64,000 nt of DNA, taken from the NCBI RefSeq assembly GCF_947494055.1, contig NZ_CANLTR010000011.1, positions 58,686-122,685 on the forward strand, in the 5' to 3' direction. Of this stretch, positions 8,165 to 18,525 are shown in pieces. The position numbers were made by a program, and so were the translations under genes. Under the pieces are notes generated by a model that saw only the letters and a list, made by a program, of their open reading frames with translations, made no database searches and was not told the DNA's origin. Positions within the stretch are counted from its first letter, which is position 1. The number at the start of each line of letters is the position of its first letter. The stretch is from an uncultured Jannaschia sp. (GTDB taxonomy: Bacteria > Pseudomonadota > Alphaproteobacteria > Rhodobacterales > Rhodobacteraceae).

Positions 8165-8866
8165 GTGCTCCATCGTCTTGCGCTCCTCCTTTCGCTTCTG
8201 GCCGCGCCTGCCCAGGCCGCCGATCCCGCCATGCCCTTCGACGGACCCTATCTCGGGGGCGGCGTCGGAACCGGCCGCCTGAGCGCGGACGGCGTGCCGG
8301 AAGGGATGTTCGGGATCGGCTCCGTCGGTCCTGCCTTCCGCGGGAACGATGCCGTCTTCTCCCTCGACGACCGTGCGGCGGGATACGCGCTCCATGCGGG
8401 CTACGATTTCCGGCGCGGCGATTTCGTCTTCGGGCCCGAGCTTCGCGTCTTCGCCGGCGGGCCGCGTCTCGGCGGGGACGCGCTCGGCTACTACATCGCG
8501 TCGGGCAGGATCTTCACCGACGAGGCCGCCCTCGCCATCGAGGTCGACCACGGGGTGACGGCGACGCTGCGCGGCGGATCCGCGATCGGCCGCACGCTAG
8601 TCTACGGCGCGGCGGGGCTGGCCTATCTGGATATCGACGTCGCGACGGCGGGTAATCTGCTCGGCGACAATGCCGGCGGCTTCCGCGACACCGGATACGC
8701 GGTCGGCCTCGGCGTGGAGCGGATGCTGGGCGACCGTGTCTCCGTCGGGGCGCAATACATGGTCCACCGGTTCGGGGATTTCGACTTCGAGGGTTATCTC
8801 AGGGGAGACCGCGAGGTCGATTTCGAGATGCAGAGCCTGGAATTGCGCGCCTCGCTGCGGTTCTGA
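8165..8866 (+). CDS. outer-membrane beta-barrel protein
   Basis: A 233-residue protein starting at GTG (8165) with a signal peptide LHRLALLLSLLAAPAQA. The mature part alternates hydrophobic and polar residues in about eight strands (GPYLGGGVGTG, AGYALHAGYDF, LVYGAAGLAYLDIDV, SVGAQYMVHRF) and ends ELRASLRF with a terminal Phe, the mark recognised by the Bam complex. This is the small OmpA/Omp25-like 8-strand barrel pattern. The frame is open upstream to 8015, but that part overlaps the previous terminator; the signal peptide fixes the start. Its role is unknown, probably structural or a surface protein. A similar but unrelated barrel lies at 18526-19107. Confidence 0.82.
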   Translation: MLHRLALLLSLLAAPAQAADPAMPFDGPYLGGGVGTGRLSADGVPEGMFGIGSVGPAFRGNDAVFSLDDRAAGYALHAGYDFRRGDFVFGPELRVFAGGPRLGGDALGYYIASGRIFTDEAALAIEVDHGVTATLRGGSAIGRTLVYGAAGLAYLDIDVATAGNLLGDNAGGFRDTGYAVGLGVERMLGDRVSVGAQYMVHRFGDFDFEGYLRGDREVDFEMQSLELRASLRF

Positions 8867-8978
8867 GCCGCGTCGGCTCCTTTCGCGTCGCGAGGTGATT
8901 GCGGGTCGCGAATCCGTGCGCCCAAGCGCGCCGGCGATGCCGCGGGCGTCTGGCGCCCCACCGGCGGGCGTGCTAGCC

Positions 8979-8993
8979 GTTCGCTGATTGTTC
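8979..8993. promoter_or_regulatory. LexA (SOS) box upstream of uvrA
   Basis: GTTC-GCTGATT-GTTC, an exact match to the GTTC-N7-GTTC direct-repeat LexA box known in alphaproteobacteria, ending 79 nt before the uvrA start. uvrA is a classic SOS gene, so the position supports the site. Confidence 0.85.
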
Positions 8994-9072
8994 GCACGGG
9001 AATCGGCCGGCCCGGATTGCACGCGGGCCGCGCTCACCTATGTCGAGAACTCGAACGGGATGCGGGGGCAGA

Positions 9073-11931
9073 ATGGCCGACCAGAAGTTCATCGAGGTGC
9101 GCGGCGCGCGCGAGCACAACCTGAAGGGCATCGATGTCGACATCCCCCGCGACAAGCTGGTGGTGATCACCGGGCTGTCGGGGTCGGGCAAGTCGTCGCT
9201 GGCCTTCGACACGATCTACGCGGAAGGCCAGCGCCGCTACGTCGAGAGCCTGTCGGCCTATGCGCGGCAGTTCCTCGACATGATGCAGAAGCCGGACGTG
9301 GACCATATCTCCGGTCTCTCGCCCGCGATCTCGATCGAGCAGAAGACGACCTCGAAGAACCCGCGCTCCACCGTCGGCACGGTGACCGAGATCTACGACT
9401 ACATGCGCCTGCTCTTCGCGCGGGCCGGCACGCCCTATTCGCCCGTGACCGGCGAGCCGATCACAGCGCAACAGGTGCAGGACATGGTCGACCGGGTCAT
9501 GGCGATGGAGGAGGGGACGCGCGGCTACCTGCTCGCGCCCATCGTGCGCGACCGCAAGGGCGAGTATCGAAAGGAGATGCTGGAGCTGCGCAAGCAGGGC
9601 TTCCAGCGCGTGAAGGTCGACGGGGAGTTCCACGACCTCGACACGCCGCCCACGCTGGACAAGAAGTTCCGCCACGACATCGACGTGGTGGTGGACCGGA
9701 TCGTCGTGCGCGAGGGGCTGGAGACACGGCTCGCCGACAGCTTCCGCACCGCGCTCGACCTTGCCGACGGGATCGCCATCCTCGAGACCGCCCCGAAGGA
9801 GGGCGAGGCGGAGCGGACGACCTTCTCCGAGAAGTTCGCCTGCCCGGTTTCCGGCTTCACCATCCCCGAGATCGAGCCGCGCCTGTTCTCCTTCAACGCC
9901 CCGTTCGGGGCCTGCCCGGTCTGCGACGGGCTGGGGATGGAGCTGTTCTTCGACGAGCGCCTGATCGTCCCCGACGTCACGCTGTCGCTCGCCAAGGGCG
10001 CCATCGCGCCGTGGAGCAAGACCAAGTCGCCCTATTTCACGCAGACGATCAACAGCATCGCCAAGCATTACGGCTTCGACACGAAGGCCGCGTGGAAGGA
10101 CCTGCCGGAGAAGGTGCAGCGCGTCTTCCTGCGCGGCTCGGGCAGCGAGAAGATCAAGTTTCGCTACGACGAGAACGGCCGCATCTACGAGGTCAGCCGC
10201 GTCTTCGAGGGGGTGATCCCCAACATGGAGCGCCGCTACCGCGAGACGGACTCGGCCTGGGTCCGCGAGGAGTTCGAGCGCTACCAGAACAACCGCCCCT
10301 GCGGCGCCTGCGAGGGCTACCGGCTGCGCCCCGAGGCGCTGGCCGTGAAGATTGGCGGGCTGCATGTGGGCCAGGTGGTCGAGATGTCGATCGCCGAGGC
10401 GCTGGCGTGGTGCGACGAGGTGCCCGCGAAACTGTCAAGGCAGAACAACGAGATCGCCCGCGCCATCCTGAAGGAGATCCGCGAGCGGCTGGGTTTCCTG
10501 AACAACGTCGGCCTGCAATACCTGACGCTGAGCCGGAACGCCGGCACGCTGTCGGGCGGCGAGAGCCAGCGCATCCGTCTGGCGAGCCAGATCGGCTCGG
10601 GCCTGACCGGCGTGCTCTACGTCCTCGACGAGCCCTCCATCGGCCTGCACCAGCGCGACAACGACCGGTTGCTGACGACGCTCAAGAACCTGCGCGATCA
10701 GGGCAACACCGTGATCGTGGTCGAGCACGACGAGGAGGCGATCCGCGAGGCGGATTACGTCTTCGACATCGGACCGGGCGCGGGCATCCACGGCGGCCGG
10801 GTGGTCGCCCACGGCGTGCCGCACGAGCTGGAGGCGAACCCCGCTTCGGTCACCGGCGACTACCTCGCCGGGCGGCGGGAGATCGGCGTGCCCGAGACGC
10901 GGCGGAAGGGGAACAAGAAGAAGCTGACCGTGGTGAAGGCCACCGGCAACAACCTCAAGGGCGTGACCGTCGACTATCCGCTCGGGCAGTTCGTGGCGGT
11001 GACCGGCGTGTCCGGCGGCGGCAAGTCCACGCTGACCATCGAGACGCTGTTCAAGACCGCCTCGATGAAGCTCAACGGCGCGCGGCAGACGCCGGCGCCC
11101 TGCGAAACGGTGAAGGGGCTCGACCATCTCGACAAGGTGATCGACATCGACCAGCGGCCGATCGGCCGCACGCCGCGTTCGAACCCGGCCACCTATGTCG
11201 GGGCGTTCACCCCGATCCGCGACTGGTTCGCGGGCCTGCCGGAGTCGAAGGCGCGCGGCTACAAGCCCGGCCGGTTCAGCTTCAACGTGAAGGGCGGGCG
11301 CTGCGAGGCCTGTCAGGGCGACGGGCTCATCAAGATCGAGATGCATTTCCTGCCCGACGTCTACGTCGAATGCGAGACCTGCCACGGCAAGCGCTACAAC
11401 CGCGAGACGCTGGAGATCCACTTCAAGGGCAAGTCCATCGCCGACGTGCTCGACATGACGGTCGAGGATGCGCAGACCTTCTTCCAGGCCGTGCCGTCGA
11501 TCCGCGAGAAGATGGACGCGCTGATACGGGTGGGCCTCGGCTACATCAAGGTAGGCCAGCAGGCAACGACGCTCTCGGGCGGGGAGGCGCAGCGGGTGAA
11601 GCTCTCGAAGGAGCTGTCGCGGCGGTCCACCGGGCGGACGCTCTACATCCTCGACGAGCCGACGACGGGCCTGCATTTCGAGGACGTGAAGAAGCTCCTA
11701 GAGGTGCTGCACGAGCTCGTGGACCAAGGGAACTCGGTGGTGGTGATCGAGCACAATCTCGACGTGGTGAAGACCGCCGACCACGTGATCGACATCGGCC
11801 CCGAAGGCGGCGACGGCGGCGGCGAGGTCGTGGCGACCGGTAGCCCGGAGGAGATCGCCGGGATCGAGGCGAGCCATACCGGCCGCTACCTGAAGCCGAT
11901 GCTGGAGGCGCGCCGGGTCGCGGCGGAGTGA
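9073..11931 (+). CDS. uvrA: excinuclease ABC subunit A
   Basis: UvrA (952 residues) is the damage-recognition ATPase of nucleotide excision repair; it loads UvrB at lesions. Seen: first Walker [15 protein letters not shown] at about residue 32, a zinc-binding region around CPVCDGLG, first ABC signature [14 protein letters not shown], second Walker [15 protein letters not shown], the zinc finger with CEACQGDG and [10 protein letters not shown], and the second signature [15 protein letters not shown]. The start at 9073 follows GGGGGCAGA and matches the family N-terminus; an in-frame ATG at 9040 is less likely. A LexA box upstream indicates SOS induction. Confidence 0.97.
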   Translation: MADQKFIEVRGAREHNLKGIDVDIPRDKLVVITGLSGSGKSSLAFDTIYAEGQRRYVESLSAYARQFLDMMQKPDVDHISGLSPAISIEQKTTSKNPRSTVGTVTEIYDYMRLLFARAGTPYSPVTGEPITAQQVQDMVDRVMAMEEGTRGYLLAPIVRDRKGEYRKEMLELRKQGFQRVKVDGEFHDLDTPPTLDKKFRHDIDVVVDRIVVREGLETRLADSFRTALDLADGIAILETAPKEGEAERTTFSEKFACPVSGFTIPEIEPRLFSFNAPFGACPVCDGLGMELFFDERLIVPDVTLSLAKGAIAPWSKTKSPYFTQTINSIAKHYGFDTKAAWKDLPEKVQRVFLRGSGSEKIKFRYDENGRIYEVSRVFEGVIPNMERRYRETDSAWVREEFERYQNNRPCGACEGYRLRPEALAVKIGGLHVGQVVEMSIAEALAWCDEVPAKLSRQNNEIARAILKEIRERLGFLNNVGLQYLTLSRNAGTLSGGESQRIRLASQIGSGLTGVLYVLDEPSIGLHQRDNDRLLTTLKNLRDQGNTVIVVEHDEEAIREADYVFDIGPGAGIHGGRVVAHGVPHELEANPASVTGDYLAGRREIGVPETRRKGNKKKLTVVKATGNNLKGVTVDYPLGQFVAVTGVSGGGKSTLTIETLFKTASMKLNGARQTPAPCETVKGLDHLDKVIDIDQRPIGRTPRSNPATYVGAFTPIRDWFAGLPESKARGYKPGRFSFNVKGGRCEACQGDGLIKIEMHFLPDVYVECETCHGKRYNRETLEIHFKGKSIADVLDMTVEDAQTFFQAVPSIREKMDALIRVGLGYIKVGQQATTLSGGEAQRVKLSKELSRRSTGRTLYILDEPTTGLHFEDVKKLLEVLHELVDQGNSVVVIEHNLDVVKTADHVIDIGPEGGDGGGEVVATGSPEEIAGIEASHTGRYLKPMLEARRVAAE

Positions 11932-11936
11932 CCCCG

Positions 11937-11964
11937 TTCGGTGCCGCGTCCGGACCGCACCGAA
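11937..11964 (+). terminator. hairpin after uvrA
   Basis: TTCGGTGC and GCACCGAA form a perfect 8-bp stem with a 12-nt loop, 5 nt after the uvrA stop. No T-run follows, so termination is uncertain. Confidence 0.45.
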
Positions 11965-12062
11965 GCATCGTTCTGATTCCGTCCCGTTCTTCTTGGCGAC
12001 AATACTCTCGCCGAAGGCTCCGACCTGCGCCGCCGGCGCGGCAGCCCTGGCATGCGCCGCCG

Positions 12063-12955
12063 TCAGATCGTGACCATCGGCCGCGCCAGCGGCGCGCCGA
12101 GGCCGACATGCAGTCCCGCTCCGAAGCTCGCAGATGCGGGCGCGTCGGGGAAGCGCGCAGGGTCAAGGCGCCCCGGATCCAAACAGGCGGACGGGTCGCG
12201 GTTCGCCGTGCCGGAAGCGGTGGCCGAAGACCTCGACCTCCTGAGTGGCATAGCGGGTAAACAGGTGCAGCGGCGGATCGTGGCGTAGCGCCCTATGATC
12301 GGCGCGTGCCAGACAGGCGTGGCCCAACGCCGGTGGAGACATGCCCCGCGACCCCGTTACCAAGTGTATGGACCGTCGTCTTTTGCCGCCTTTGAGCGAT
12401 AGGATGCAGGTCGCGAACGCAGCTTCTGTAGCGGACGGCTCCTGAATTGCGCGCTCCGGGCTTGGTAGCATGCCAACCATCGCCATCGACCGACCGAGGA
12501 ACAGCGGCACGCCGAGCAGGCGGAAGATCACACAGGCGGACAGGGGACGAGCGAACGCGTCAAGCAAGTCGAACGGCCCCGCCGGAAAGCCGTTGATCCG
12601 AACATCCGCAAGCACCGGGATCTTTGGGGCCCAGCGCTGCGATCCGACGCGAGGTGAAGGCGCGCAGGACCTGGCCGCGCAGCCGCGTGTGCCGCGGTGG
12701 TTCCAGCTTCAGCATGAAACGATTTTCGACTGCCCGGAACCCGGTCTGATATGCGGGTCGGACGGGCAGGTCCGCGCCCTTTCGTCCGAAGCGCCGGTCA
12801 CGCAGCAGGGCGGAGACGACAGCGTACGACGCGGCGGCGAGCACTGGATCCAACGCCCTGCTTGAGGCGCTGGAGCCGGAGCGGACGGCGGCGCTGATCC
12901 GGGCGAGCGTCCTGCTCTCCCGGTCTCGCACAACGGGTGCGCGCGGCGGAGCCAT
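12063..12955 (-). pseudogene. cytochrome P450 pseudogene
   Basis: Three fragments in different minus-strand frames line up with a bacterial P450. The first (12955 to about 12620) has LLRDRRFGRKG and LEPPRHTRLRGQVLRAFTSR, the region before the B and C helices. The second (about 12620-12210) has FDLLDAFARPLSACVIFRLLGVP and DPPLHLFTRYATQEVEVFGH. The third (about 12210-12063) has ANRDPSACLDPGRLDPARF and the heme loop FGAGLHVGLGAPLAR. Two frameshifts separate them, the I-helix AGxxT and the ExxR helix are missing, and the invariant heme-ligand Cys of FGxGxHxCxG is Gly here (TGC to GGC). A stop follows a few residues after the heme loop. The remnant is clearly dead. Which substrate it oxidised cannot be told. 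Confidence 0.85.
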
Positions 12956-13696
12956 TTCGTCAATACGCGGATACGATCGTGATGGTCGGCGATCTCATAG
13001 GGTTCGTCTGTTGTCGTCACGGACCGGCATCGGAGGGGTATCGCCGCCGTACTAGTTCGCGTGCAGGTCATCGAGAAGTTGAACGCATGGTCGGGGAAAA
13101 TGGATCGGATCTGGAGGTGATGCTGTGTGGCGACGTGGAGACGGCCCATTCGCTGTCGAAGCTCAGGCCCTTCAACAAGGTCTTCCGGAACTGACACTAT
13201 CCGTTTGCGTCCGTCGATGTCATAGGGCGCGGCTACAGTCGCTGGTCGAAGCGTTCTTTAAAACCGCGCAAACTGCTCTTGGACGCGGCCGAGCCCACAA
13301 TCACGCTGTCGCCATCATTTCCAAGGCGCTCACGGCGAACTCGGTCCTGTCCAAGAAGCTAGAACCGTTCGCCTTTTTCCCAAACGCAAACGTGATCCTG
13401 CTGACTGGCCTGTGCAATTAGGGCTTCTCGACATCGTGGCATCCATTGGCTTGCCGGTTGCCACCATGCTCCGGATCGGCCCGATCATCATTAAGGTCAT
13501 GACGACTATGATCGGATAATCACATTGCCGATGAGGCTAAAACGCTTCGTCACGTCGATGTCGCCGGCATGATGAACTGGTATTGGTCAGCGCTGTGCTT
13601 CCGCTGCGCGCCGTCCTTATTGAGTACGATAACCTACTTCCCGTAACTCTCGACTTGGCTCTCGATGCAGATAATCGGGTCGGAGCCAGTGGCGCG
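12956..13696. other. 741-bp gene-free, apparently decayed region
   Basis: Lower GC than the flanks, with several short frames on both strands that show no recognisable family. A plus-strand run at about 13422-13519 (GLLDIVASIGLPVATMLRIG) reads like a broken membrane segment. Together with the P450 remnant this looks like a graveyard of transferred DNA. Confidence 0.5.
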
Positions 13697-14404
13697 CTAG
13701 CTGGCCGCAAGCGCCTCGGCGATCGGGAGGAAGTCGGCTGCCGTCAGGCTCGCACCTCCCACGAGCGCGCCGTCGACGTTATCGAGCGCAAAGAGCTCGG
13801 CGGCGTTCGTGGCCTTGACCGAGCCGCCGTAGAGGAGCGGGATGTCGGGGCCGACCTTCGCCCGCAGGGCGTCGTGGACCTCGGCCACCTGCGCGGGGGA
13901 TGCGACCTTGCCCGTGCCGATGGCCCAGACCGGCTCGTAGGCGACGATCGTGTTCTCCGCCGTCGCGCCTTCGGGGAGCGAACCCGCGAGTTGTGCCGAC
14001 AGGACGTCGAGCGTGCGCCCAGCCTCGCGGTCCTGCAGCGTCTCGCCGATGCACAGGATCGCCGTGAGCCCGGCGCGCCAGGCGGCTTCGGTCTGCGCGC
14101 GGACGTCTGCGTCGCGCTCGCCGTGATCGGCGCGGCGCTCGGAATGGCCGGTGATGCAGTAGGTGGCCCCGGCATCGGCCAGCATCTCGGCAGAGAGGTC
14201 ACCGGTATGCGCGCCGGTTTCTTGCGAATGGCACGCTTGGCCGCCGGTCGCGAGGCCTTCGGGCATCGACGCCAAGAGCGTCGCGGGGGGGCAGAGCAGC
14301 GTGACGATCCCGTCGGGCGCCCCCACCGCGATGGCCTCTGCCTCGCGCAACGCGGCGCGCAGGCCATTCATCTTCCAGTTTCCGGCGGCGGTCTTCTTCG
14401 GCAT
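13697..14404 (-). CDS. tpiA: triose-phosphate isomerase
   Basis: TIM (235 residues, at the short end of the family) interconverts dihydroxyacetone phosphate and glyceraldehyde 3-phosphate. Seen: the substrate-binding GNWKMNG (Asn/Lys) at residues 8-14, the electrophilic His in ITGHSERR, the catalytic Glu in [13 protein letters not shown], and the phosphate-binding [10 protein letters not shown] and GALVGGASL. The start at 14404 is preceded by GGGAGGGA; the frame is open 10 codons further up but without support. It lies 36 nt downstream of the Fe-S carrier gene on the same strand and may be co-transcribed with it. Confidence 0.96.
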   Translation of the reverse strand: MPKKTAAGNWKMNGLRAALREAEAIAVGAPDGIVTLLCPPATLLASMPEGLATGGQACHSQETGAHTGDLSAEMLADAGATYCITGHSERRADHGERDADVRAQTEAAWRAGLTAILCIGETLQDREAGRTLDVLSAQLAGSLPEGATAENTIVAYEPVWAIGTGKVASPAQVAEVHDALRAKVGPDIPLLYGGSVKATNAAELFALDNVDGALVGGASLTAADFLPIAEALAAS

Positions 14405-14440
14405 GTGTCCCTCCCGACATGTCGCGGGAGGCATATCACG

Positions 14441-14806
14441 TCAGCCGGTCTTGCCCAGAGTCTCGTCGAACTTGATCGACTCGCCGCAGCCGCAGGCGTC
14501 GACGACGTTCGGATTGCGGAACCGGAACCCGGATTCAAGAAGCGACGTCTCGTAGTCGATCTCGGTGCCGAAGAGGAACATCTGCGCCATCGGCGCGATC
14601 AGCACGCGGGCGTCGCCGACATCCACGACCTCGTCGTTCGGCTCGACCGCGGCGACGTAGTCCATGGTGTATTCCATCCCCGCGCAGCCACCCTTCTTGA
14701 CGCCGATGCGCAAGCCGGCCGAATCCTGTCGCGCCATCAGCTTGGCGATCTGCGCGGCGGCGGCCGAAGTGACGGTGACGGGCGGCTGACCGGGTATGGC
14801 GAACAT
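14441..14806 (-). CDS. A-type iron-sulfur carrier (HesB/IscA/ErpA family)
   Basis: A 121-residue A-type carrier that receives and delivers Fe-S clusters. The conserved cluster cysteines are seen as KKGGCAGMEY and the C-terminal DACGCGESI (CxC). The N-terminus MFAIPGQPPVTVTSAAAAQI matches the family. Two starts are possible: ATG at 14812 has the AAGGAG site only two bases before it, whereas ATG at 14806 has an 8-nt spacing, so 14806 is preferred. Which of IscA, SufA or ErpA it represents is not decided by sequence alone. Another Fe-S assembly factor (SufT) lies 3.2 kb upstream on the same strand. Confidence 0.9.
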   Translation of the reverse strand: MFAIPGQPPVTVTSAAAAQIAKLMARQDSAGLRIGVKKGGCAGMEYTMDYVAAVEPNDEVVDVGDARVLIAPMAQMFLFGTEIDYETSLLESGFRFRNPNVVDACGCGESIKFDETLGKTG

Positions 14807-14915
14807 GGGCATTTCTCCTTGATCCCACAGGTAAGCCCCCCGTCCCGGACGCTCAAGGGGCAAGCGCTCCCGCAAGAAGGCCATCACACTCCACGGGCAG
14901 GTCCGCTTGAAGTGA

Positions 14916-14940
14916 GACGGGACCGTTGCACGGCCCCGTC
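14916..14940. terminator. hairpin between the Fe-S carrier and glpQ genes
   Basis: GACGGGACCG-TTGCA-CGGCCCCGTC: a 10-bp stem with one mismatch, followed on the plus strand by TTTGCTT. It lies downstream of glpQ on the minus strand, where no T-run follows. Confidence 0.4.
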
Positions 14941-14994
14941 TTTGCTTCCGAAATATCCCGGGGGCCCGAAGGGCGGGGCAGCGCCCCTCCCGAC

Positions 14995-16233
14995 TCAGAG
15001 ACCCATGCAGTTCGCGTAGTACGTCACCGTGGCCGGCCAGTCGGAGAACACGCCCGCGACACCGACATCCTGCGCCAGCACGTCGAGCAGTTCGAAGTTC
15101 GTCCCGCCGCCATCGGTCAGGTCCTCGATCGACTGGAAGTAAAATCCGCCCCCGTCGGTCAGCGTACCCGCGCGCTCGAGCGACCAGGCGATCAGGTTCA
15201 GGCCCGCCGCCTTTGCCTCCTCGGCGTAGACGGACGGGACGATCTCGCCGTCCTCGCTGGTGACCAGCATGTAAAGCGGCGGGGCGAGGTAGTTCACGCC
15301 CATGTCGGCGAGTTCCTGCATCGTCGGCTCGAAGGTCGAGGCGTCCATCGGGTCGATCTCGCCCTCGTCCTCGTCGAAGGCCTCGTAGCGGTCGTCGAGA
15401 TAGACCGCCTGCTTGCCGAATTCGGGTTCGTTCTCGATCCAGTAGCGGATGTCGGAGAGGTCGAAGCTTTGCAGCCAGACATCGGAGGGCGGGACGTCCG
15501 CGGCCTTGTACTCGTCGACGAGCTTCTGCGCGTAATCCTCCTGCGTGAAGCCCTCATGCGGCATCTCGACGGAAGCGGATTTCAGTTCCGGCGTGAACTT
15601 CGCGCCGAGATCGCGGAACAGCTCGATCGATTCACCGTGGGTCAGCAGGTTCGCTCCCTCGACGTAGAGATCGGTGCGGAAGTCGGCCGTGCCGCCCTGA
15701 TACTCCTCGGCGGTCGTCGCGGAGGCGAGGCTCGAATCCATCTTCGGGGTGAGCGTCCTGAATTCCTCGAGGGTGATCTCCGACGTTCGGCATTCGGCCG
15801 TGGCGTCTTCCCCATCGGTGGCGGGGGTGAAGGGCGTGATGCAGGTGTCGGCAAGGTCGGTGACGAGGATGTTTGTCGTCGTATGCAGGTCGTTCTGCGC
15901 GTGGCGGCAGACAAGCTCGTGATCCGCAGTGAAGGTCACGTCGCATTCGAGGATGCCCGCCCCCATCCGTGCCGCGGCCCGGTTCGACACGTCGGTATGC
16001 TCGGGGAACATCAGCGGCGCGCCGCGATGGCCGATGGAGAAATCGGTGCGTTCGGGCGTCTGGCCGAGGCATGCCTGCAGCGTCGATTTGAGCTCGCCGT
16101 CTTCCATCCGGTCGATCAGATAGGCCGGACGCGGCCCATAGGTCAGCATCTCGGTGCCGTCCTGCGCTACGGCCGGTGCGCCGGCGAGGATCACCATGCC
16201 GAGGCAGGGAAGGGTCAGGGGGCGATGGGGCAC
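14995..16233 (-). CDS. glpQ: periplasmic glycerophosphodiester phosphodiesterase
   Basis: GlpQ hydrolyses glycerophosphodiesters from phospholipid turnover to glycerol 3-phosphate and an alcohol. The 412-residue product has a signal peptide ([23 protein letters not shown]), so it acts in the periplasm. The GDPD core is clear: [16 protein letters not shown] with the catalytic His and Arg, [21 protein letters not shown] with the metal ligands (Glu, Asp) and the second catalytic His, and SLDRYEAF-like helices later. The start is GTG at 16233, seven bases after AAAGGAGAG; an ATG at 16254 would add a charged stretch containing that site and is unlikely. Upstream of it on the same strand is the MscS gene. 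Confidence 0.9.
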   Translation of the reverse strand: MPHRPLTLPCLGMVILAGAPAVAQDGTEMLTYGPRPAYLIDRMEDGELKSTLQACLGQTPERTDFSIGHRGAPLMFPEHTDVSNRAAARMGAGILECDVTFTADHELVCRHAQNDLHTTTNILVTDLADTCITPFTPATDGEDATAECRTSEITLEEFRTLTPKMDSSLASATTAEEYQGGTADFRTDLYVEGANLLTHGESIELFRDLGAKFTPELKSASVEMPHEGFTQEDYAQKLVDEYKAADVPPSDVWLQSFDLSDIRYWIENEPEFGKQAVYLDDRYEAFDEDEGEIDPMDASTFEPTMQELADMGVNYLAPPLYMLVTSEDGEIVPSVYAEEAKAAGLNLIAWSLERAGTLTDGGGFYFQSIEDLTDGGGTNFELLDVLAQDVGVAGVFSDWPATVTYYANCMGL

Positions 16234-16345
16234 GGTGGTTCTCTCCTTTGGCATTCGTCGGGACGGGCTTGAACGGACGAGGTGACGCAAATGTTGCGGT
16301 CTCGTGACGGACGTATGACAGCGTGGTTCGAACCAGGCGATCCCG

Positions 16346-18031
16346 TCAAGCGGCCTCTGCCGGCACCGCGGCCGGGAAGATGACGGCATCGCTCTCGCGC
16401 TCGATCTCGGCCGCACGCGCCACGAGCCGTTCGCGCACGGTGCAGGCGACCTCCCACGACGTGTTGGGATCCTTGCAGGGCGTGCTGAACCAGACGTCGA
16501 TACCGAACACGTCCTGCCCGGCGACGTTGACGACGGCCTCGCTCACGTCTCCGAGTTCGGCCCCGAGTTCACCGTCGGACAGTTCGCGAAGGATGTCGTG
16601 GAAAGTCTCCCGGAGACGATCCACATCGGCCCGGGGGTCGAGCTTGAACCGCAGGATGCGGAGCATCGCCGGGTCCTGCAGCGACCAGTTCGAGAACGTC
16701 TCGGAGATGAACTCGGTGACCGGCACGATGAGGCGGGTCCCGTCCCAGTCCCGAAGCTGGACATAGGTCAGGTGAATGCGCTCCACGTGGCAGAGCTCGT
16801 CCTTGTAGACGACCCTGTCGCCGACGCGGGCCGACTGGTTCAGCGCGATCTGTAACGAGGCCAGGATATTGGCAAGGATGTCGCGGGCGGCAAAGCCGAA
16901 GAGCAGGGTCAGCAGGCCCGCGGACGCCAGCAAGGACGGCCCCATGCCGCGGAAGACCTGTGCCGTCGACAGCACGATCCACGCCCCGACGAGGAAGACC
17001 ACGACGACCATGATGCGCTTGCCGGCATTGATCCGCGTGGCGATCGTCCGCTTCTCGGCCTGCTCCTCCCGCGTCAGGTCCACGTCCTCGCCCGGGGTGA
17101 TCAACGCGTCGAGAATGGCCTCGACCACGTTCACGATCAGCATGAGGAGCGCGGTGACGAAGCCGACCGCGACGAGCGGCGAGACGACGACATCAATGTT
17201 GCCGGAGAAGACGAAGACGTGGTGCGTGACGTACCACACGAGGGTCGTCACGCTCGCGAGGACGATGGGCGTCCGCGTGGCCCGAAGGATCGCGGTCGTG
17301 AGGGGGTTCCTCAGGCGATGACCGATCCATTGCAGGGTTCGGTGGACGAAACTCGCCAGTGCGATGGCCGCGACCGCCAGGAGGGGCAGGCCGAGAAGCT
17401 CCCACCACATCAACCCCCAGAACGCGTCGTCGCGCAGGGGCGCCGGGAGCAGGCGCTCGAACCGGGATGGACCGTACCGTTCGTGAAGGGCCGGTATGTT
17501 CGCCACCGTCTCGGGGGGGAAGATCCAGAGCGGATCGGCCTCGCCCGCCTTGACGCGATTCAGGCGGATGGCGGCCGGGGCGATCCCGAGCGGCAGGTCG
17601 CGCAGCAGCAGGGAGCGACGGGGTTCGCCCGCCTGGGACGCGTTGCGGTCGCCCGAGACCTGCAACGCGTCCGGCCGGTCGATCAGCAGGGACCAGTCCA
17701 GCAGCGCCTTGCGCTCGATCACCGCGTGCAATTGTTCGGCGAGTGCCGGACCGCGCTCGGACTGTTCCGCGTCGGGAATGTCGGAGAGGTCGAGATTGTG
17801 GGCGGCCGCGACCCAATCGCCGGCCTCGCCGGCCTGCAGGAAGGAAACCATGGCCGTACGGGGGGTACGACGATCAATTGTGGCGGGCACTTCGCCCAGA
17901 CCCGGGTTGAGCGTCTCGATTTCGTAGTAGGGCCCCTCGGATTGCGCCAAGATTGGCATGGCCGCCAAGACCATGACGATCGCACAAAACAGGAATTGGG
18001 CGATGACGCGCCCCGCTGCCGCCGCCGTCAA
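16346..18031 (-). CDS. mechanosensitive ion channel, MscS family, large
   Basis: A 561-residue member of the MscS family with an N-terminal signal segment ([18 protein letters not shown]) and a roughly 190-residue periplasmic domain before the membrane part. Five or so membrane helices follow, then the pore helix and signature [20 protein letters not shown] with [20 protein letters not shown], and the cytoplasmic vestibule. The channel opens on membrane tension to release solutes during hypo-osmotic shock. It is about 1.9 times the length of E. coli MscS and belongs to the extended forms with an extra periplasmic domain. Its stop lies 112 nt from the glpQ start. SufT lies directly upstream, with 10 nt between them. 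Confidence 0.9.
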   Translation of the reverse strand: MTAAAAGRVIAQFLFCAIVMVLAAMPILAQSEGPYYEIETLNPGLGEVPATIDRRTPRTAMVSFLQAGEAGDWVAAAHNLDLSDIPDAEQSERGPALAEQLHAVIERKALLDWSLLIDRPDALQVSGDRNASQAGEPRRSLLLRDLPLGIAPAAIRLNRVKAGEADPLWIFPPETVANIPALHERYGPSRFERLLPAPLRDDAFWGLMWWELLGLPLLAVAAIALASFVHRTLQWIGHRLRNPLTTAILRATRTPIVLASVTTLVWYVTHHVFVFSGNIDVVVSPLVAVGFVTALLMLIVNVVEAILDALITPGEDVDLTREEQAEKRTIATRINAGKRIMVVVVFLVGAWIVLSTAQVFRGMGPSLLASAGLLTLLFGFAARDILANILASLQIALNQSARVGDRVVYKDELCHVERIHLTYVQLRDWDGTRLIVPVTEFISETFSNWSLQDPAMLRILRFKLDPRADVDRLRETFHDILRELSDGELGAELGDVSEAVVNVAGQDVFGIDVWFSTPCKDPNTSWEVACTVRERLVARAAEIERESDAVIFPAAVPAEAA

Positions 18032-18041
18032 GGACGACGCC

Positions 18042-18407
18042 CTACATGAAGCCGAGTTCGAGGCGCGCCTCGTCGGACATCATCTCCATGCCCCAGGGCG
18101 GCTCCCAGGTCAGGTCGACATCGACCGTCCTGACGCCGGGCACGGCGGAGACGGCGTCGGCGACCCAGCCCGGCATCTCGCCCGCGACGGGACAGCCCGG
18201 GGCGGTCAGGGTCATGATGACGCGCACGTCATTCTCGCCGCCGATGTCGATCGTGTAGACCAGTCCGAGATCATAGATGTTCACCGGGATCTCAGGATCG
18301 AACACCGTCCGGCAGGCATCGACGATCGGCTCGTGAAGCGGATGCCCGGTCGTCGATGGAGAGATGAGGGGTGCGCCCTCGAGGCGATCGGTCGGCTCGA
18401 CTGTCAT
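18042..18407 (-). CDS. sufT: SufT / DUF59 iron-sulfur assembly factor
   Basis: A 121-residue protein of the MIP18/DUF59 group, which helps mature Fe-S proteins. Family signatures: FDPEIPVNIYDLGLVYTI, TLTAPGCPVAGEMPGWV with the reactive cysteine, and the C-terminal WEPPWGMEMMSDEARLELGF. The Met at 18407 (MTVEPTDR) follows an AGGGGCAG site and is preferred over the longer frame. It is 10 nt upstream of the MscS gene, so the two probably share a transcript. It is known to be part of suf clusters in many bacteria; the rest of a suf cluster is not in this window. Confidence 0.92.
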   Translation of the reverse strand: MTVEPTDRLEGAPLISPSTTGHPLHEPIVDACRTVFDPEIPVNIYDLGLVYTIDIGGENDVRVIMTLTAPGCPVAGEMPGWVADAVSAVPGVRTVDVDLTWEPPWGMEMMSDEARLELGFM

Positions 18408-18464
18408 GGAAACTGCCCCTGATTTGACGACCAAAACAATAAGGATTGCGTCCGGAAACGTAAA

Positions 18465-18485
18465 GGGGCGCCGATCAGGCGCCCC
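18465..18485 (-). terminator. hairpin between the barrel gene and sufT
   Basis: GGGGCGCC-GATCA-GGCGCCCC, a perfect 8-bp stem; on the minus strand TTTA follows, on the plus strand CCTTTTG. It probably ends transcripts of the outer-membrane gene at 18526-19107. Confidence 0.6.
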
Positions 18486-18525
18486 CCTTTTGTCCATGTT
18501 CCCCGGTGTCACACCGGGGCCCGGA

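Noticed and set aside
8988..11843. Second 951-codon frame over uvrA
   Set aside because: Arg/Pro-rich shadow; all UvrA motifs are in the frame that starts at 9073.
12163..12615. A 150-codon minus-strand frame taken as an intact gene
   Set aside because: It contains the middle part of a P450 fused to noise by deletion and frameshift; it is treated as part of the pseudogene.
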